A stretch of DNA of 64,000 nt, taken from positions 37,808,501 to 37,872,500 of the forward strand of contig CM053164.1 in NCBI GenBank assembly GCA_028571685.1. The letters run 5' to 3'. The position numbers and the translations under genes are program-made. The notes under the pieces are model-generated. The model ran no database searches. It saw nothing but the letters and a program-made list of their open reading frames with translations, and had not been told where the DNA came from. This DNA is from Heterohyrax brucei (taxonomy: Eukaryota > Chordata > Mammalia > Hyracoidea > Procaviidae). This document shows, piece after piece, positions 34,755 through 45,429 of this stretch (position 1 is the stretch's first letter; each line of letters begins with the position of its first letter).

Positions 34755-35445
34755 TTATGTTTTAGATGAAAGTTTTCAGCACCAGTTAGTTTCTCATTCA
34801 AAAGTTAAACACAAATTGTTTTGTGACATTGGTTGCAATCCCTGCAACGTGTCAGTCAGCATGCTCCCCCTTTGCTTCTACACCCTGGGGTTACTCACGT
34901 CAATTCACGTTCCAGTTTCCTGACCTTCCTGACTTCTTGTCTTTTCTCACAGGCAGGTGTTGCCTATTTGGTCTCCAGTACTTGACTGAACTAAGAAGCT
35001 CGTTTCTCACATGTGTATTGTTTGCTTTGGCTGAAAGGGATTGACTTCAGCAGCGTTATTAGTTTTGAGCTACCAGGGGATGTGGGGACCCAGTCTTAGA
35101 GGTCCCCCAATCTCTGTTAGACCAGTGAGTCTGGTTTTTTTCTTTAATGAATTTTTTTTTCCTACATTTTTCTCCGGTTCTGTCCAGGACTCTATTGTGA
35201 TCCCTGTCAGAACAGTGGGTAGTGGTAGCCAGACACCCCAAAAAAGCCAAATGCCGCCATTCTTCTAGTCTCATGCTAACAGAGACTACGGTTTATGGGC
35301 TCAGTTTGTCCTTCAGACTGGCAATGTCCTTGTGTAACTTGGTTTGCTTTATTTTTCTTTGTGCCAAACATGACAGGACAAGCAGATTTTATCTATCTGG
35401 CTGCTCTGAAGCTTTAAAGACTGGACATTACTCACATGTTTTTTA
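34755..35445 (-). mobile_element. Afrotherian L1 3' UTR, antisense
   Basis: GTTGCAATCCCTGCAACGTGTCAG, GGCAGGTGTTGCCTATTTGGTCTCC, GACCAGTGAGTCTGG and CAGGACTCTATTGTGATCCCTGTCAGAACAG match the copies at 14035 and 61030. It stops before ORF2. Confidence 0.82.
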
Positions 35446-35554
35446 ACTATTGAAAGTATGATGTAGCAAATTTGTTGATATAACAAATTATGTTGATTAA
35501 CTTCCTCACATTGATCCAGAAATTCTTGTATTCTTGGGATAAACCCTACTTGTT

Positions 35555-35757
35555 AATTTGTTATTGTTGCTAATTGTCACTAAGTCAGTTCCAACTCATG
35601 GTGACCCCACATGTGCAGAGTAAGTAGGTTGTGACTTTCTGGAAGCAGATTACCAACCAGGTCTATTAGTTAAGGCACCTCTGAATGGGTTCAAACTGCT
35701 TGCCTTTTGGCTAGTGTTAGAGTGCTTGACTGTCTGTGACATCCAGGGACTCCTGTG
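35555..35757 (-). repeat. AfroSINE, antisense
   Basis: TCAGTTCCAACTCATGGTGACCCC tail, GTGACTTTCTGGAAGCAGATTACC longer-body segment, and GGACTCCTG head end in reverse. Confidence 0.78.
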
Positions 35758-35824
35758 TATTTCTGATACACAGCTGAATTTTGTCTAGTAATATTTTATT
35801 TTGGCATTTTGCATCCTCTAAGTA

Positions 35825-36325
35825 TGAGAACTACCAATTAAGTTCACAAACTCATCCTAGGAAAAGTGCTATATACCTCACTGCTGAATGGCACTCTGGT
35901 CATCTTCCAAGTATTCCCCTTGGGAACCTATGCACTGATCCCAGTACCTAGTTCACCCTTCAAAGCAATTTTGGATCTCTTTCTGGAAAGGCCTGATAGA
36001 GCTGTCGTTATATTACCCTTGATGTCCTGAATGTCATCAAAATGTCTTCCTTTCAATATTTCCTTCATCTTCACATAAAGGAAAAAGTCACTGGGGGCCA
36101 GATAAGGTGAACAGGGAGGGTGTTCCAGTACAGTGATTTGTTAACTGGCTAAAAACTCCCTTCCACACAACTATAAAATTAAGTTCGTGAACTTGCCACA
36201 TTGCTGCTATGCGCAATGGCCATTCCAGAAAGAGTTCCAAAATTGCTTTGAAGGTTATATTCAGCAGTTAGGAATGTTGCCCTTAGGACAATAACGTTTG
36301 TGAATTTAATCGTCAGACTGACACG
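35825..36325 (-). mobile_element. Mariner-derived non-autonomous transposon, copy 2
   Basis: About 500 bases bounded by TA (35823-35824, 36326-36327). The left end AATTAAGTTCACAAACTCATCC and the right end (reverse) ATTAAATTCACAAACG are inverted repeats. On the minus strand the transposase C-terminal sequence LKGRHFDDIQDIKG-like is seen around 36060-35985, and the region before it retains text like TGGAACACCCTCCCTGTTCACC. The same internal deletion as copies 1 and 3. Confidence 0.82.
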
Positions 36326-36429
36326 TAGTTTCTAGTATTACATCAAGGTTTACTACTTAAATTACTATGACTCAAATATGAATTTGGGTGCTGTTTATTT
36401 TACTTTGGATTGTAATAAGTAACACTATG

Positions 36430-36625
36430 TGCTATTTAAGGGTTATGGCTAAGCACTTATCTGCTAACAGAAACATTGGCCATTTGAACTCATTCAGTCT
36501 CCTAGAGGAAAACCTAGAGATCTGCTCCAACAAAGACTGCATCCAAGAAACCCATGAGGCTGTTCTACTTTGCCACATGTGGTCACTGCCAGTCAAAAAT
36601 CAATTCATGATAAAAACAACAACAA
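36430..36625 (+). repeat. AfroSINE, diverged
   Basis: AAGGGTTATGGCTAAGCACTTATCTGCTAACAG head, TGAACTCATTCAG, GAAACCCATGAGGCTGTTCTACTTTGCCACATGTGGTCACTG body; ends in AACAACAAC. Confidence 0.6.
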
Positions 36626-36796
36626 AGTGTAATAAATCTCCTCCCTGAAACCATCTGGTTCCAATACGGCTGTGAAAGGTAAATCTTTAATTTTGTCTCC
36701 TTTTCAGTATTAACGTTGTGATTTTTTCTTTCTTTCTTTCTCTATTTGTCTTAGAATTTTAGGCACTTCTCTTTCTCATTCACCTTCCTAAAAGAT

Positions 36797-36824
36797 TCTC
36801 TCTCTCTTTTTTTTTTTTTTTTTT
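36797..36824. repeat. (TC)n and T18 low-complexity tract
   Basis: A short TC repeat runs directly into 18 T residues (36807-36824). It may be the antisense poly(A) of a decayed retroposon. A TTTC run also occurs at 36726-36742. Confidence 0.6.
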
Positions 36825-37065
36825 GGCTTTTTTCCTCATTTTTTAAGTTGTTGAGTTCCCTCTATTTTGAGACACAATTCACACACCATAAAATTCATCC
36901 TGTTAAAGTACATACAATTCAGTGGTTTTTAGTATAGTCACAAATTTGTGTAATTATTAAACTGCCTTAGCTTTTATTTTTCTTCTTCAAAAAAGAGTAA
37001 AATAATACATTTTGTTTTTACCACATTTTTAGTTTTGTCTTGAAGGTTTTGGTATGGAGTCTTGG
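36825..37065. other. Old L1-like antisense sequence
   Basis: Text such as GAGACACAATTCACACACCATAAAATTCATCCTGTTAAAGTACATACAATTCAGTGG resembles a mammal-wide L1 3' region. No gene. Confidence 0.45.
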
Positions 37066-37212
37066 AAGTCTTGGAGGCGTAGAGGTTAAGAACCATGGCT
37101 GCTAACCAAAAAGTCAGCAGTTCGAATCTACCAGGTGCTCCTGGGAAACCCTATAGGGCAACTCTACTCTGCCCCTTATGGTCACTATGAGTCAGAACTG
37201 GTTTTGTTTAGA
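37066..37212 (+). repeat. AfroSINE
   Basis: GGAGGCGTAGAGGTTAAGAACC head, GGCTGCTAACCAAAAAGTCAGCAGTTCGAATC with an intact B-box-like GTTCGAATC, and CCCTTATGGTCACTATGAGTCAGAACTGG tail. One of the better conserved copies. Confidence 0.9.
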
Positions 37213-37224
37213 GGGGGCTCCCCC

Positions 37225-40140
37225 TTTCATTGCTTTCTAGCTACTTTGTTGTTTTGATTTCCTTTGAGCCAAGGGTTACTTGTATATCTTCTTGTATTCT
37301 CCAAATTCTTTAAAATGATTATGGCTACTTTTATAACATGGGCAAAATAATAATTTAAAAAGTTACATTTCAATATTTATCCACCTAGAATTTATTTTCA
37401 AGAAAAGGAATGCAATAGGAATTCACTTCTCACCCCTACATTGCAAGAGAAGGTAGTTGTTCCAACAATACTTAATAAATAGTCCCTACTTTCCCAGGAT
37501 TTTATTGTATTTGTTTACAAACTGAATTTCCTCATGTCTTTGGGTTTATTTCTGGGCTCTATTCTGTCCCACTGATGTCTTCATATTTCTTTTCTAGTAC
37601 CAACAAGAAAACCTGGTAGTTCTAAAACAGATTTCAATACCTGGCAGGATTAGTTACCTTTCATTTTGATTATTTTTTAAATACTTTTCCCCTTGGTTAT
37701 TCTCATGTTTATTTTTCCATAAGGACTTTAGTAGCTTTTATGCTCTGAAAAAAAATTCTATTGGGACATCTATCTGCAATGAATTGAAACAATATCGATA
37801 TCTTACACCTTATACAAAAACTAACTCAAATTGGATAAAAGACCTAAATATCAAATCTAAAACAATAAAGCTCATCCGAGAAAAAGTAGGAACAATAACA
37901 GAAGTTTTAACACACATTGTAGACAGACTTCAAAATCTGTCAAACAAACCACAATCAACAGAAAATAGATAAATGGGAACTATTATGAATCAAACACTTC
38001 TGCTCATCCAAAGACTTTATCACAAGAGTTAAAAGGCCACCTACAGAATGGGAAAAAATATTTGGCAACTCTATGTCAGACCTGCGCCTGATCTCCATAA
38101 TCTATAAGGTACTACAAAGTATCAATAAGAAGATAAATCATCCAATTAAGTGATGGGCAAAGGAGATGGACAGACATTTCTCTAAAGAGGAGACCCAGGC
38201 GGCCAAAAAACACATGCAGACATGTTCATGATATTTAGTTATTAAAGAAATTCAAATCAAAACTACAATGAGACACCATCTCACCCAACAGGGTTGGCCA
38301 TGATCCAAAAAACACAAAACAAAAAATGCTGGAGAGACTGTGGACAAAGTGAAACTCTCCTACACTGTTGGTGGGGTTGCAAAACGGTCCAGCCTCTTTG
38401 GAAAGCAATCTGGAGCTTGCTTAAAAAAATGGATATAGATACACCATTTGACACAGTTTAATTCCACTACTTGGAATATATCCTACAGAATCAAAGCCAT
38501 TCACACCAACGGATACATGCACAAGAATGTTTATCACAGCACAGTCCACAATAGCAAAAAGATGGAATCAACCCAGATGCCCAACAACAGAGGAATGGAT
38601 AGGTAAACTATGGTATATATACCCAATAGAGCACTATGCAATGATAAAGAACAATGATGATTCCAGGAAACATAACCTGGTTTCAACTGGAAGACATTAT
38701 GTTGAGTGAAAGTAGTCAGAGACAAAAGGACAAACATTGTATGAGACCCCTATGATTAGTACTCAAAAACAGACTTATGCATAGAAGAAAAGACTCTTTG
38801 ACGGCTGCATGGGAGGGGAGAGAGGGAAGTGGGGGGGAGGGTTTAGATTAGATAGTTGGTAGAAATTTGGTGAGGTGAAATCGGTGACAGCACACATTAG
38901 AAACAAGAACAATATTAAGTGGACTTCAACATAATTTGAATACTCCTCCCATCTTAACCCAATAATCCAAGGACAGACTAGCTGGGGTGGGGGCAGGGGA
39001 CGATGCTCTTAGGCGAAATTGAAGCGAATTGGCACAACTAGTGTTTTGCTAAGAGGGCTTTCTGCACTCCACATTGGTGAGTGGCATCTGGGGTCTTAAA
39101 AGCTGCCAAGCTGCCATCCGAGGGCACAGCAGATGGTCCCAACTCAGCAGGAGCAGATGCTCACCAAGGACCAAAATGACAACCCAGAAGACAGAGAGAC
39201 CCACATGAGCAGGTGCCTACATCGACCTGAGACAGATGGTGCCCGGCTATCCTATGATGGCCACGATGGAGCTCACAAAGTTGAGTCTCACTGGCAACAC
39301 AAGAATAAAAAGGGGTGACTCCTGAGATCTCCACTAAAAGACAACAATTGATGGTCCAGTGGCTTCCTGGGAGCATGGCCCCTGACCCTGATGCTGCCCT
39401 TGCCCATGGATCATAATGAAGGTCCACTCTTCCAACAGCAAGCGATTGGACTTGGTGATGCAGAGTGACTATATATTGAGTGCACTTCACGGTTCTCTGC
39501 ATCTATAAGATATCATCCTGCTGACCTCTGACTGGAGGAAGGGGAGTGGGTGGACAGGATGGGAAAGGAGACTGCTGGGAGGATGAGACATGTATGGAGA
39601 AGAAAGGAATAGTGTGCAGTCACCGGGCAGTGAGAGCAATGGAAGCTGCATATAGGTGGGCATGCAAATTTATATGAGAATGTACATTTTCACTCAGTCA
39701 TTATAAAAAAAAGGGGGGGGAAGGAAATGCTATTGGTATTTTAACTGTGTCTGAGTTATATTTGCAGATTATTTTAAAGAACTGATATCTACAACACTGA
39801 GGGACAGTATCTGAAGGAAAAGTACATACATTCATTTGCTTAAGTAATTTATATCATTTTGTCAAGTTTGAAATTTTTCTGCTTATTTCTTAAGTTTAAC
39901 GCTAGCCACTTTATTTTTTTTGGTACTGTAAATTAAAATTATTTATTCAACTATATATTCAGAGTATAATTTGAACACAGTAAAACTTAATTTTTATGCT
40001 ATTAATTTTTGTCTCAAGTATTTTTATTGCGGTTTTTTAGTTGATGTTCTTGGGGTTTGGGATAAATAAACATGTCATCAGCAAATAATAATAGTTTTGC
40101 CTTCTCCTTTCCAATGTTTTTTATTTTCTTTCTCTTGTCT
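37225..40140 (-). mobile_element. Older L1, antisense, hosting a younger sense L1
   Basis: Antisense ORF2 text lies at 37225-37766 (CTATTCTGTCCCACTGATGTC) and resumes at 39725-40140 (TGTCATCAGCAAATAATAATAGTTTTGCC). A sense L1 sits between. The host ends at CTCTTGTCTGCAG. Confidence 0.72.
37767..39724 (+). mobile_element. Afrotherian L1, sense, 5' truncated, with ORF2 C-terminus and full 3' UTR
   Basis: ORF2 text starts with YLTPYTKTNSNWIKDLNIKS and TIKLIREKVG (37800-37900) and the final frame at 38527-38709 includes STIAKRWNQPRCPTTEEW and IEHYAMIKNN. The 3' UTR runs 38750-39705 and ends in an A-run. AAATTCTATTGGGA (37753-37766) and AAATGCTATTGGTA (39725-39738) are the probable target-site duplication. 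It has stops and is inactive. Confidence 0.88.
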
Positions 40141-40275
40141 GCAGGTCAGTGGTAAGCTGGTTGAACATGGTCACAGCCCCCAAGTACACTCCACCCGCTG
40201 CATTGTCCATGACCAAGTGGATCAGCTCCATCTCACACTGGCTATATATCTAGAACAGTGTTAAATAAATACGAT
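40141..40275. pseudogene. Unidentified coding-like relic
   Basis: A GC-richer island between an L1 and a SINE is open on both strands for about 110 bases. On the minus strand it reads CEMELIHLVMDNAAGGVYLG then AVTMFNQLTTDLQ; on the plus strand VSGKLVEHGHSPQVHSTRC and onwards to a stop. A plus-strand AAATAAAT follows at about 40263-40270. Boundaries lack good splice signals for DNAJC27 on the minus strand. I do not recognise the protein; a retrocopy fragment is the best guess. Confidence 0.3.
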
Positions 40276-40447
40276 GACACCAGGCATTTTGGCTGCTTCT
40301 TATACTGCACCATTAAGCACAGTAAAATTACAGAAGTGATAATGCTCACTTAGTTTAATACATAACACTGCAGAGGTTTTTTTCTTTTCTTGGCACAGAA
40401 ACAATAAATATTGACTGTCAGAGACAGCCAGACACATAAGAAGTATA

Positions 40448-40604
40448 TGAACCCACTGCTGTTGAGTCAATTGTGACTTATAGCTACCCTACAGGACACA
40501 GCAGAATTGTTCCACAGAGCTTCCAAGGGGTGCCTGGTAGACTCGAACTGCTGGCCTTTCAGTTAGCAGATGTAGCAGTTAACCACTATGCCACCAGGGT
40601 TTCC
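40448..40604 (-). repeat. AfroSINE, antisense
   Basis: GTTGAGTCAATTGTGACTTATAGCTACCC tail, GAGCTTCCAAGGGGTGCCTGG body, CTCGAACTGCTGGCC and AACCACTATGCCACCAGGGTTTCC head in reverse. Full length. Confidence 0.9.
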
Positions 40605-40912
40605 AAGAATACATAGGATGATGATAAATGGAAAGCATCGATACTAATAAAACATTTATTGACCATCTCCTATGCTCAGGTCACTGGCCTAAACACTCTG
40701 ATTTTCACAGTATGTGATGCAACGGTGGAAAGAAACTGCAGTGGAAGTGTGAATACCAAGGCTCTAATCTTGTCATTGATTTGCTATCTTGGGAGGTTCT
40801 TAAACAACAGTTTCCACTTACCCAGAAGGAGACATAACTTGGGTAGAGAGGAGAAAATCTTAGAATTAATTGGGGAAAGGCTTCTGGTTGTGTTTTGTGT
40901 TTTTCCCTCCCT

Positions 40913-41102
40913 CCCTATACTAAGTTGCCCTTGAGTCAATTCCATGTATACAGCGTACAACTACTCCATAGGTTTTAAGGCTGTGACATTTTGGAAGCAG
41001 ACTGCCAGTCCTGTCTTCAGAATTGCCTCTGGGTAGGTTCAAATCGCCATCCTTTCCACTAGTAGTCCAGCCATTAACCATACACATCATCCAGGGACCC
41101 TG
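40913..41102 (-). repeat. AfroSINE, antisense, longer-body subtype
   Basis: TTGCCCTTGAGTCAATTCCATG tail, GACATTTTGGAAGCAGACTGCC body, and CATCCAGGGACCCTGG at the head end in reverse. Confidence 0.8.
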
Positions 41103-41640
41103 GCCCTCTACTAATTAAGTTAATAGCTGATACCCATTAGATGGAGCTGAGAGAAAGGCAGTGGAACTAAGACTTCTAAGAAAGAATCCGTTCTGTGGTG
41201 ACAGACACTACTAGTAATAAAAAGAAAAAATAACAAAAAAAAAAAGCAGGCTTTAGAAATAAAAACAAAAAAACAGGCTTTGACATCCACTTCCTTTCAG
41301 AGCGAAATACATCAGTATCAGTTATACTCTCTTATGATGGAAATGCAGCCTCTGGGCTCCAGAGAATTACAAACCCCAAACCCTTGTACACACCCCAGTA
41401 AATTCTTTTCGGCCTCAAGCACTTCTGGGGTAACTACTTTTTCTTCTCCAGTTCTAAGTCCTGAACTGGTCACCTAGAATACAGATTTGGTACCTCAGGA
41501 GACTACCTGACATTAGGACCTAGGCCTCCTTACTCTCATTTGAGTACAGTCTGGGGTTCCAGGAGGTTACACCAGGAACCTTCCTAAGGAGAGAGGCATC
41601 GGTGAACAAGGGGTCAACAGAAGGGTCAAAGAGGTCGGGG
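41103..41640. other. Proximal intron 1, mostly unique
   Basis: Moderate GC sequence leading into the CpG island. A-rich tracts at 41221-41276 look like a SINE or L1 tail. No exon identified. Confidence 0.4.
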
Positions 41641-41802
41641 CTGTTTTCCTCCTGGACCCGCATCCCCCATAAGCAGACCCGGGCCCACTCAGGGGGGCGG
41701 GGAGAAGGCTGGGACCCAGGCTCTTGAGTGGCCGTCCTTCCAACCAATCGGCACGCCGCCTCGCCGGGTTGCGATCCCGCCTCCACCAGCGCGCTTACTC
41801 AC

Positions 41803-41889
41803 TTTTCCCACTTCGGCGTTGCCCATGGAGATGACTTTGATGCGAAGGGACTTGCCCGGCTCTTTCCGCTTCGGCATGTTGGCCTCCAT
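41803..41889 (-). CDS. DNAJC27: DNAJC27 coding exon 1 (N-terminus, start of P-loop)
   Basis: This exon encodes residues 1-29, starting MEANMPKRKEPGKSLRIK and ending GNAEVGK, the N-terminus of DNAJC27 (also RBJ or RabJ), a Rab-like small GTPase with a C-terminal J domain. The ATG at 41889 has a good context (G at -3, G at +4) and lies in a CpG-rich region. The exon stops after the AAA of Lys29 at a strong donor, GTGAGTAAG (minus strand from 41802), phase 0. The nucleotide-binding P-loop GxxxxGKS begins at Gly23 and is cut by the intron between Lys29 and Ser30. From family knowledge, the protein binds GTP, lacks the C-terminal prenyl cysteines of typical Rabs, and has been linked to MEK/ERK nuclear signalling. 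The open frame continues past the donor only by chance. The transcription start is not resolved; the 5' UTR probably runs some way above 41889. Confidence 0.93.
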
Positions 41890-42085
41890 TGCCCTATCTC
41901 TCTCGGGACCACCTGTCTCTTCCTCTCCGTGTTCACCAAGCCGGCCAGTCCCTCAAGGCTCCTCATCCAATGGCGCAACCGCTGCTATCGTCACCGACAC
42001 AACTATGCGGCTCGCCATCCTAGCCGCTGCCTGGCAGCAGGCGCGGGTGGTTGGGAGCGCAGGGAACAGGGGAGGGAGAAGGGAG

Positions 42086-42120
42086 TCTCGCGATACTAGA
42101 AAGGGGGCGGTATGATGTCA
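42086..42120. promoter_or_regulatory. Cluster of TCTCGCGA, GC-box and CRE-like sites
   Basis: Within 35 bases lie the palindrome TCTCGCGA (42086-42093), resembling the TCTCGCGAGA element of CpG-island promoters, a GC box (42104-42110), and TGATGTCA (42113-42120), one base from a consensus CRE/ATF site. The cluster is about 200 bases upstream of the DNAJC27 start codon, where core promoter elements are expected. Binding is not shown by sequence alone. Confidence 0.5.
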
Positions 42121-42200
42121 TCGCTGTGGCCCTGGAGATGGGGTTCTGGTTACCTGTTCTGTGGGGTCTGCAGAATGAGCCCCGCGGCGCCACTTGCTAG

Positions 42201-44690
42201 GAAGGCGTCTGTTAGAGATGGGTCGGTTTACTCTTGTACCCATAAGGAGTGCAGCCTGTGTTCAGGGTCGCCAGAACAGTAGGAATTTGTTATATGCGAC
42301 TCTGTGTGGTAGAAATTTATCGGTTGTTCGGGACAGATCCTCCAACTGGGAATTTCGGGCATTATGCATTAGTTAAAAGCCCTTCGACGCCCAAGTTTCG
42401 AAGTGCGTTACAGACCGTTTTGGAGGATTTTCCTTGGATTCTTCATTCTCATGGTCCTGTCTACCGAGCTAACCTCCCTGCGACATTAAATTTCCCTTTC
42501 TGTGGCTCCTTGAGATCTCAGCAGGGTTGGAAGTTGGGCCCTAGAATTGAAAGAGGGGCGTTAGGCAACGACTGAGCCCTATTTCTGCCCTTAAAAGTGG
42601 GTTGTGCACCTGGAGCCAAGATACGGTCTTCAGTAAAACAGTCTTGAAGTTAATTGACTCGTGTGGTCAGAAAAGTCAGGTTACCTGTTCTCATGGGTTC
42701 CCTGCCAGCTCTGTCAAGGTGTATAAAGTTGTAACTCCTTCATTTTCGTCGTCTCCCTGCAACGTTCATGCAAACCCATGTTCTGTTCTCAACTTCCTTT
42801 TATTTGGGAATATGACAGTAAAATAACAGTGAATTTTAAGATAACCACTTTAAAAATTCTCATTCTGGAAGAGGAGAAAAGCAGCTGCTTGAATGAAAAC
42901 CAGCTTGTCAGGAACAGTAATATGTTGAGTCAATGTCTTCAGTTATGGAAGATAAATAGAACACGGCGAATGATTATTTAGTGCCCTGAAAAAGAATGCC
43001 TGCCAATGTCATCATAAAGTAGAAGGCAAAGGTAGCATTGTTTCTGTTCTGTATACTGCAAGGAGACAAGACAACTCAAAATTTCTTAATAGTTATTGTC
43101 AGTCAGATAGTCAAACATTCTAATTTTTTTTTATTTTGAAACATGAAATGGTTATTCTGGATTGTTTTCTTAAATAGTATAACTATCTGATAAAAGCTAA
43201 AATTCTTTACAAATATGAAATAAGTGTCTTGGTTAGACTTTTGATAAGTTAAAGCCAAAATAACTGAACTTACTGTTTGATTCTTCAGAAATCAAGATGT
43301 TTACAGAGATCTTTCATTATGATTTAAGAATGAATAAACATTATTCAGTTGTTAAGAGATTAAGTATATTGAATTAGAGCAATAAAACATTCTAGAGATA
43401 AAAATTTGTTAGCCTTTTTTCATACTGATGTTTTTGAGGTTTGAATATATGTAGCCATATTTGCTGCTTGTGCTTTAAGCTAGTTTGGAATTGAAAAAAA
43501 TGGAAAATTAGCTTTCTTTTCTAGTCTTCGATTATAAAAAGAAGAGAGAAGAATGAGTTAACTGTGTATTGTATGGAGTTGGAAGGTATGATATGGGGAT
43601 TAGGAGCGTGTGCTTTGAAGCCATTCCATTATATGTCCTGTTGGCATGACGTCGTCATGTGGTGTGAGGTTTCAAAACAATGCACATGATATTCTTGGTA
43701 ATTTCCCGATAAACAGTAGACGTATGCTTTAATTTACTTATTTTTCAATTTTTATGTGTGAAGAATCTATATATTTTAAATGTGTGTTTTAAAAGATAAG
43801 TTGTGAAATAATTTGTAGATACATAATAAAGGCATAATGAATAATGTAATGGTTACCACTGTGTCCACAACCCAGCTTAAGAAATAACACATCACCGGCA
43901 CTTTATGCGTGTCCTTCACCAATACATCCCTTTCCCTGTCTGTAAAAGATTGCAACTGTCTAAATTGGTGCTTTTAATTTCCAGACATTTAAAAATTATT
44001 TTACTAAATATGTACATACACCTAAAAATACAGTATTGCATTGCATCTTATGGAACTCTCTGAAATGATTTCACAAAATAAGGTTGCAAGAATAGTATGA
44101 AAAACTTGTATATTTTTTATTCAGGTTCATCACTTGTTAACACTGCCTCATTTACTGTATCAGTTGTGCTTACTCATTCACTTACTGTATGTATGCATAT
44201 GTCTGCACCACACATATGTTTACAAACCACTTGAGAATAATTTGAAGACGTTGTGTTTCTTTATTCATAAATACTTTCATGTCTGTTTCCTAAGAATAAG
44301 AACTTTCTCTTACGTAACAACGGGTTAATTATCAAAATCAGGAAAAACAACATTGATACACTATTATCTGGTCCTATGGTTGTTTCCTACACTATGCAGT
44401 GAGGTACCCCACAGCCCCCCAGGAAATTCAAATTTTTGAGGTCAACAATGAACGTTACTACCCAAAACTACTCTTGAGATTTAGATATGTTTACATTTTC
44501 AGCAATAGATGGTGCCATATTCCTTTCAAAATGTCATAGCCTTAGCAAGCCGGGTATTCCTGTGGCTGTGGGATAGAGTGCCTCTTAGTTCCCAAAGAGC
44601 ACCACCACACCACCAGTGTTGACAGTAAAAGGCAAGTACAGTGCGAACAATCAGTGTGGAATAGGAAAAGAAAGTAGCAGCGCCCAATCT
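42201..44690. other. Upstream region of DNAJC27, largely unique
   Basis: This is the longest stretch without a clear young repeat, apart from L1M-like text at about 43840-44060 (CACTGTGTCCACAACCCAGC...). A 108-codon frame at 42249-42575 has no recognised family. If a divergent antisense transcript exists, its first exon would be here, but splice signals alone do not fix it. Confidence 0.4.
43645..43659. promoter_or_regulatory. 15-base palindrome with paired CRE half-sites
   Basis: CATGACGTCGTCATG has perfect 7-base arms around a central T. It contains TGACG and CGTCA, the half-sites bound by CREB/ATF-type factors. It lies about 1.75 kb upstream of the DNAJC27 start codon in unique DNA. Function is not shown. 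Confidence 0.35.
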
Positions 44691-44739
44691 GATGCCAAAG
44701 TTTGAGAAGCTGTGCAGAACCAAAGAAGTGCATGTTGTT

Positions 44740-45150
44740 AGTGTTGTTAGGTGCTGTTGCGTCGTTTCTGACTCATGGTTGCTCTCTACACAGCAGAATG
44801 AAATACTGCTGGGTCCTGCAGCGTTCTCGCAATTGTCGCTGTGCTTGAGCATGTTGTTACAGCTGCTGTGTCTGTCTGTCTTACTGGGGGTCTCCCCTTT
44901 TTTGTTGACCTTACTAAGCGTGATGTCCTTTTTCAGGGGCGGATTCCTCCCGAGAACATGTCCAAAGTATACAAGATGTAGTCTTGCCACCCTTCTGAGG
45001 AGCATTTTGGTTGTACCTTTTCCAAGACGGACTTGTTTGTTCTTTGGGCAGTCCATGGCATATTCAATATGAGTATTGTTGGCCAACCCCACAATTCAAA
45101 GGTATTAGTTCTTTGTTTTCCTTATTTATTGTTCAGCATTTGCATGCAAG
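44740..45150 (-). mobile_element. RTE LINE 3' end, antisense
   Basis: The minus frame 45092-44526 includes HIEYAMDCPKNKQVRLGKGT and LHLVYFGHVLGRNPPLKKD, the RTE C-terminal region, then the tail (GTTGTTAGGTGCTGTTGCGTCG on the plus strand at about 44740). The rest of that frame, left of 44740, is not RTE. Confidence 0.86.
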
Positions 45151-45234
45151 AAGTATGTACATCTATTATTAAGTAATTGTGGTTAAAAATGAAAGAAAAC
45201 CTTTTTTTTCAAATTTATGTGTATGTTTTTTTAA

Positions 45235-45317
45235 ATGGCTACTCTGGGGGTCAGTTCTATCCTGGCCCGTAGGGTCACCATGAGTCGGATCTGACTCGAC
45301 GGCACTTGGCTGGTTTG
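45235..45317 (+). repeat. AfroSINE 3' half
   Basis: GGGGGTCAGTTCTATCCTGGCCCG, then GGGTCACCATGAGTCGGATCTGACTCGACGGCACTTGGCTGG. 5' truncated but the tail is close to consensus, so it may be a younger insertion. Confidence 0.85.
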
Positions 45318-45429
45318 GACTGAAGTATTAGACATATAGTTAATGAGTTATTTGTACTTAGTTCTTTTGGCCAAGAAACACCAAGAGAAAACTGATGAGA
45401 CACAAAAGTGTCTTGAATCCAAGAAGCAT

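Larger units (their letters stand above)
41640..42200. promoter_or_regulatory. DNAJC27: CpG-island promoter of DNAJC27, possibly bidirectional
   Basis: This is the only clearly GC- and CpG-rich stretch in an otherwise AT-rich window, and it contains coding exon 1. Visible elements are a GC box in GGGGGGCGGGG near 41693-41703, CCAAT boxes at 41744-41748 and 41967-41971, a TCTCGCGA palindrome at 42086-42093, a second GC box at 42104-42110 and a CRE-like TGATGTCA at 42113-42120. There is no TATA box placed for either strand. This suits a housekeeping promoter driving DNAJC27 leftward. Human DNAJC27 has a divergent antisense transcript (DNAJC27-AS1), so transcription to the right is plausible but is inference here. 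Confidence 0.75.

Noticed and set aside
41728-42115. Two overlapping plus-strand frames (123 and 98 codons) in the CpG island
   Set aside because: They are antisense to DNAJC27 exon 1 and its 5' UTR; few stop codons arise in CpG-rich DNA by chance.
42249-42575. 108-codon plus-strand frame next to the CpG island
   Set aside because: No family recognised, no second exon found; GC-rich DNA gives long chance frames. Kept only as possible antisense RNA sequence.
44526-45092. 188-codon minus-strand frame, the longest in the window
   Set aside because: Its first half is RTE C-terminal sequence and the rest runs past the RTE tail into unrelated DNA, so it is not a host gene.
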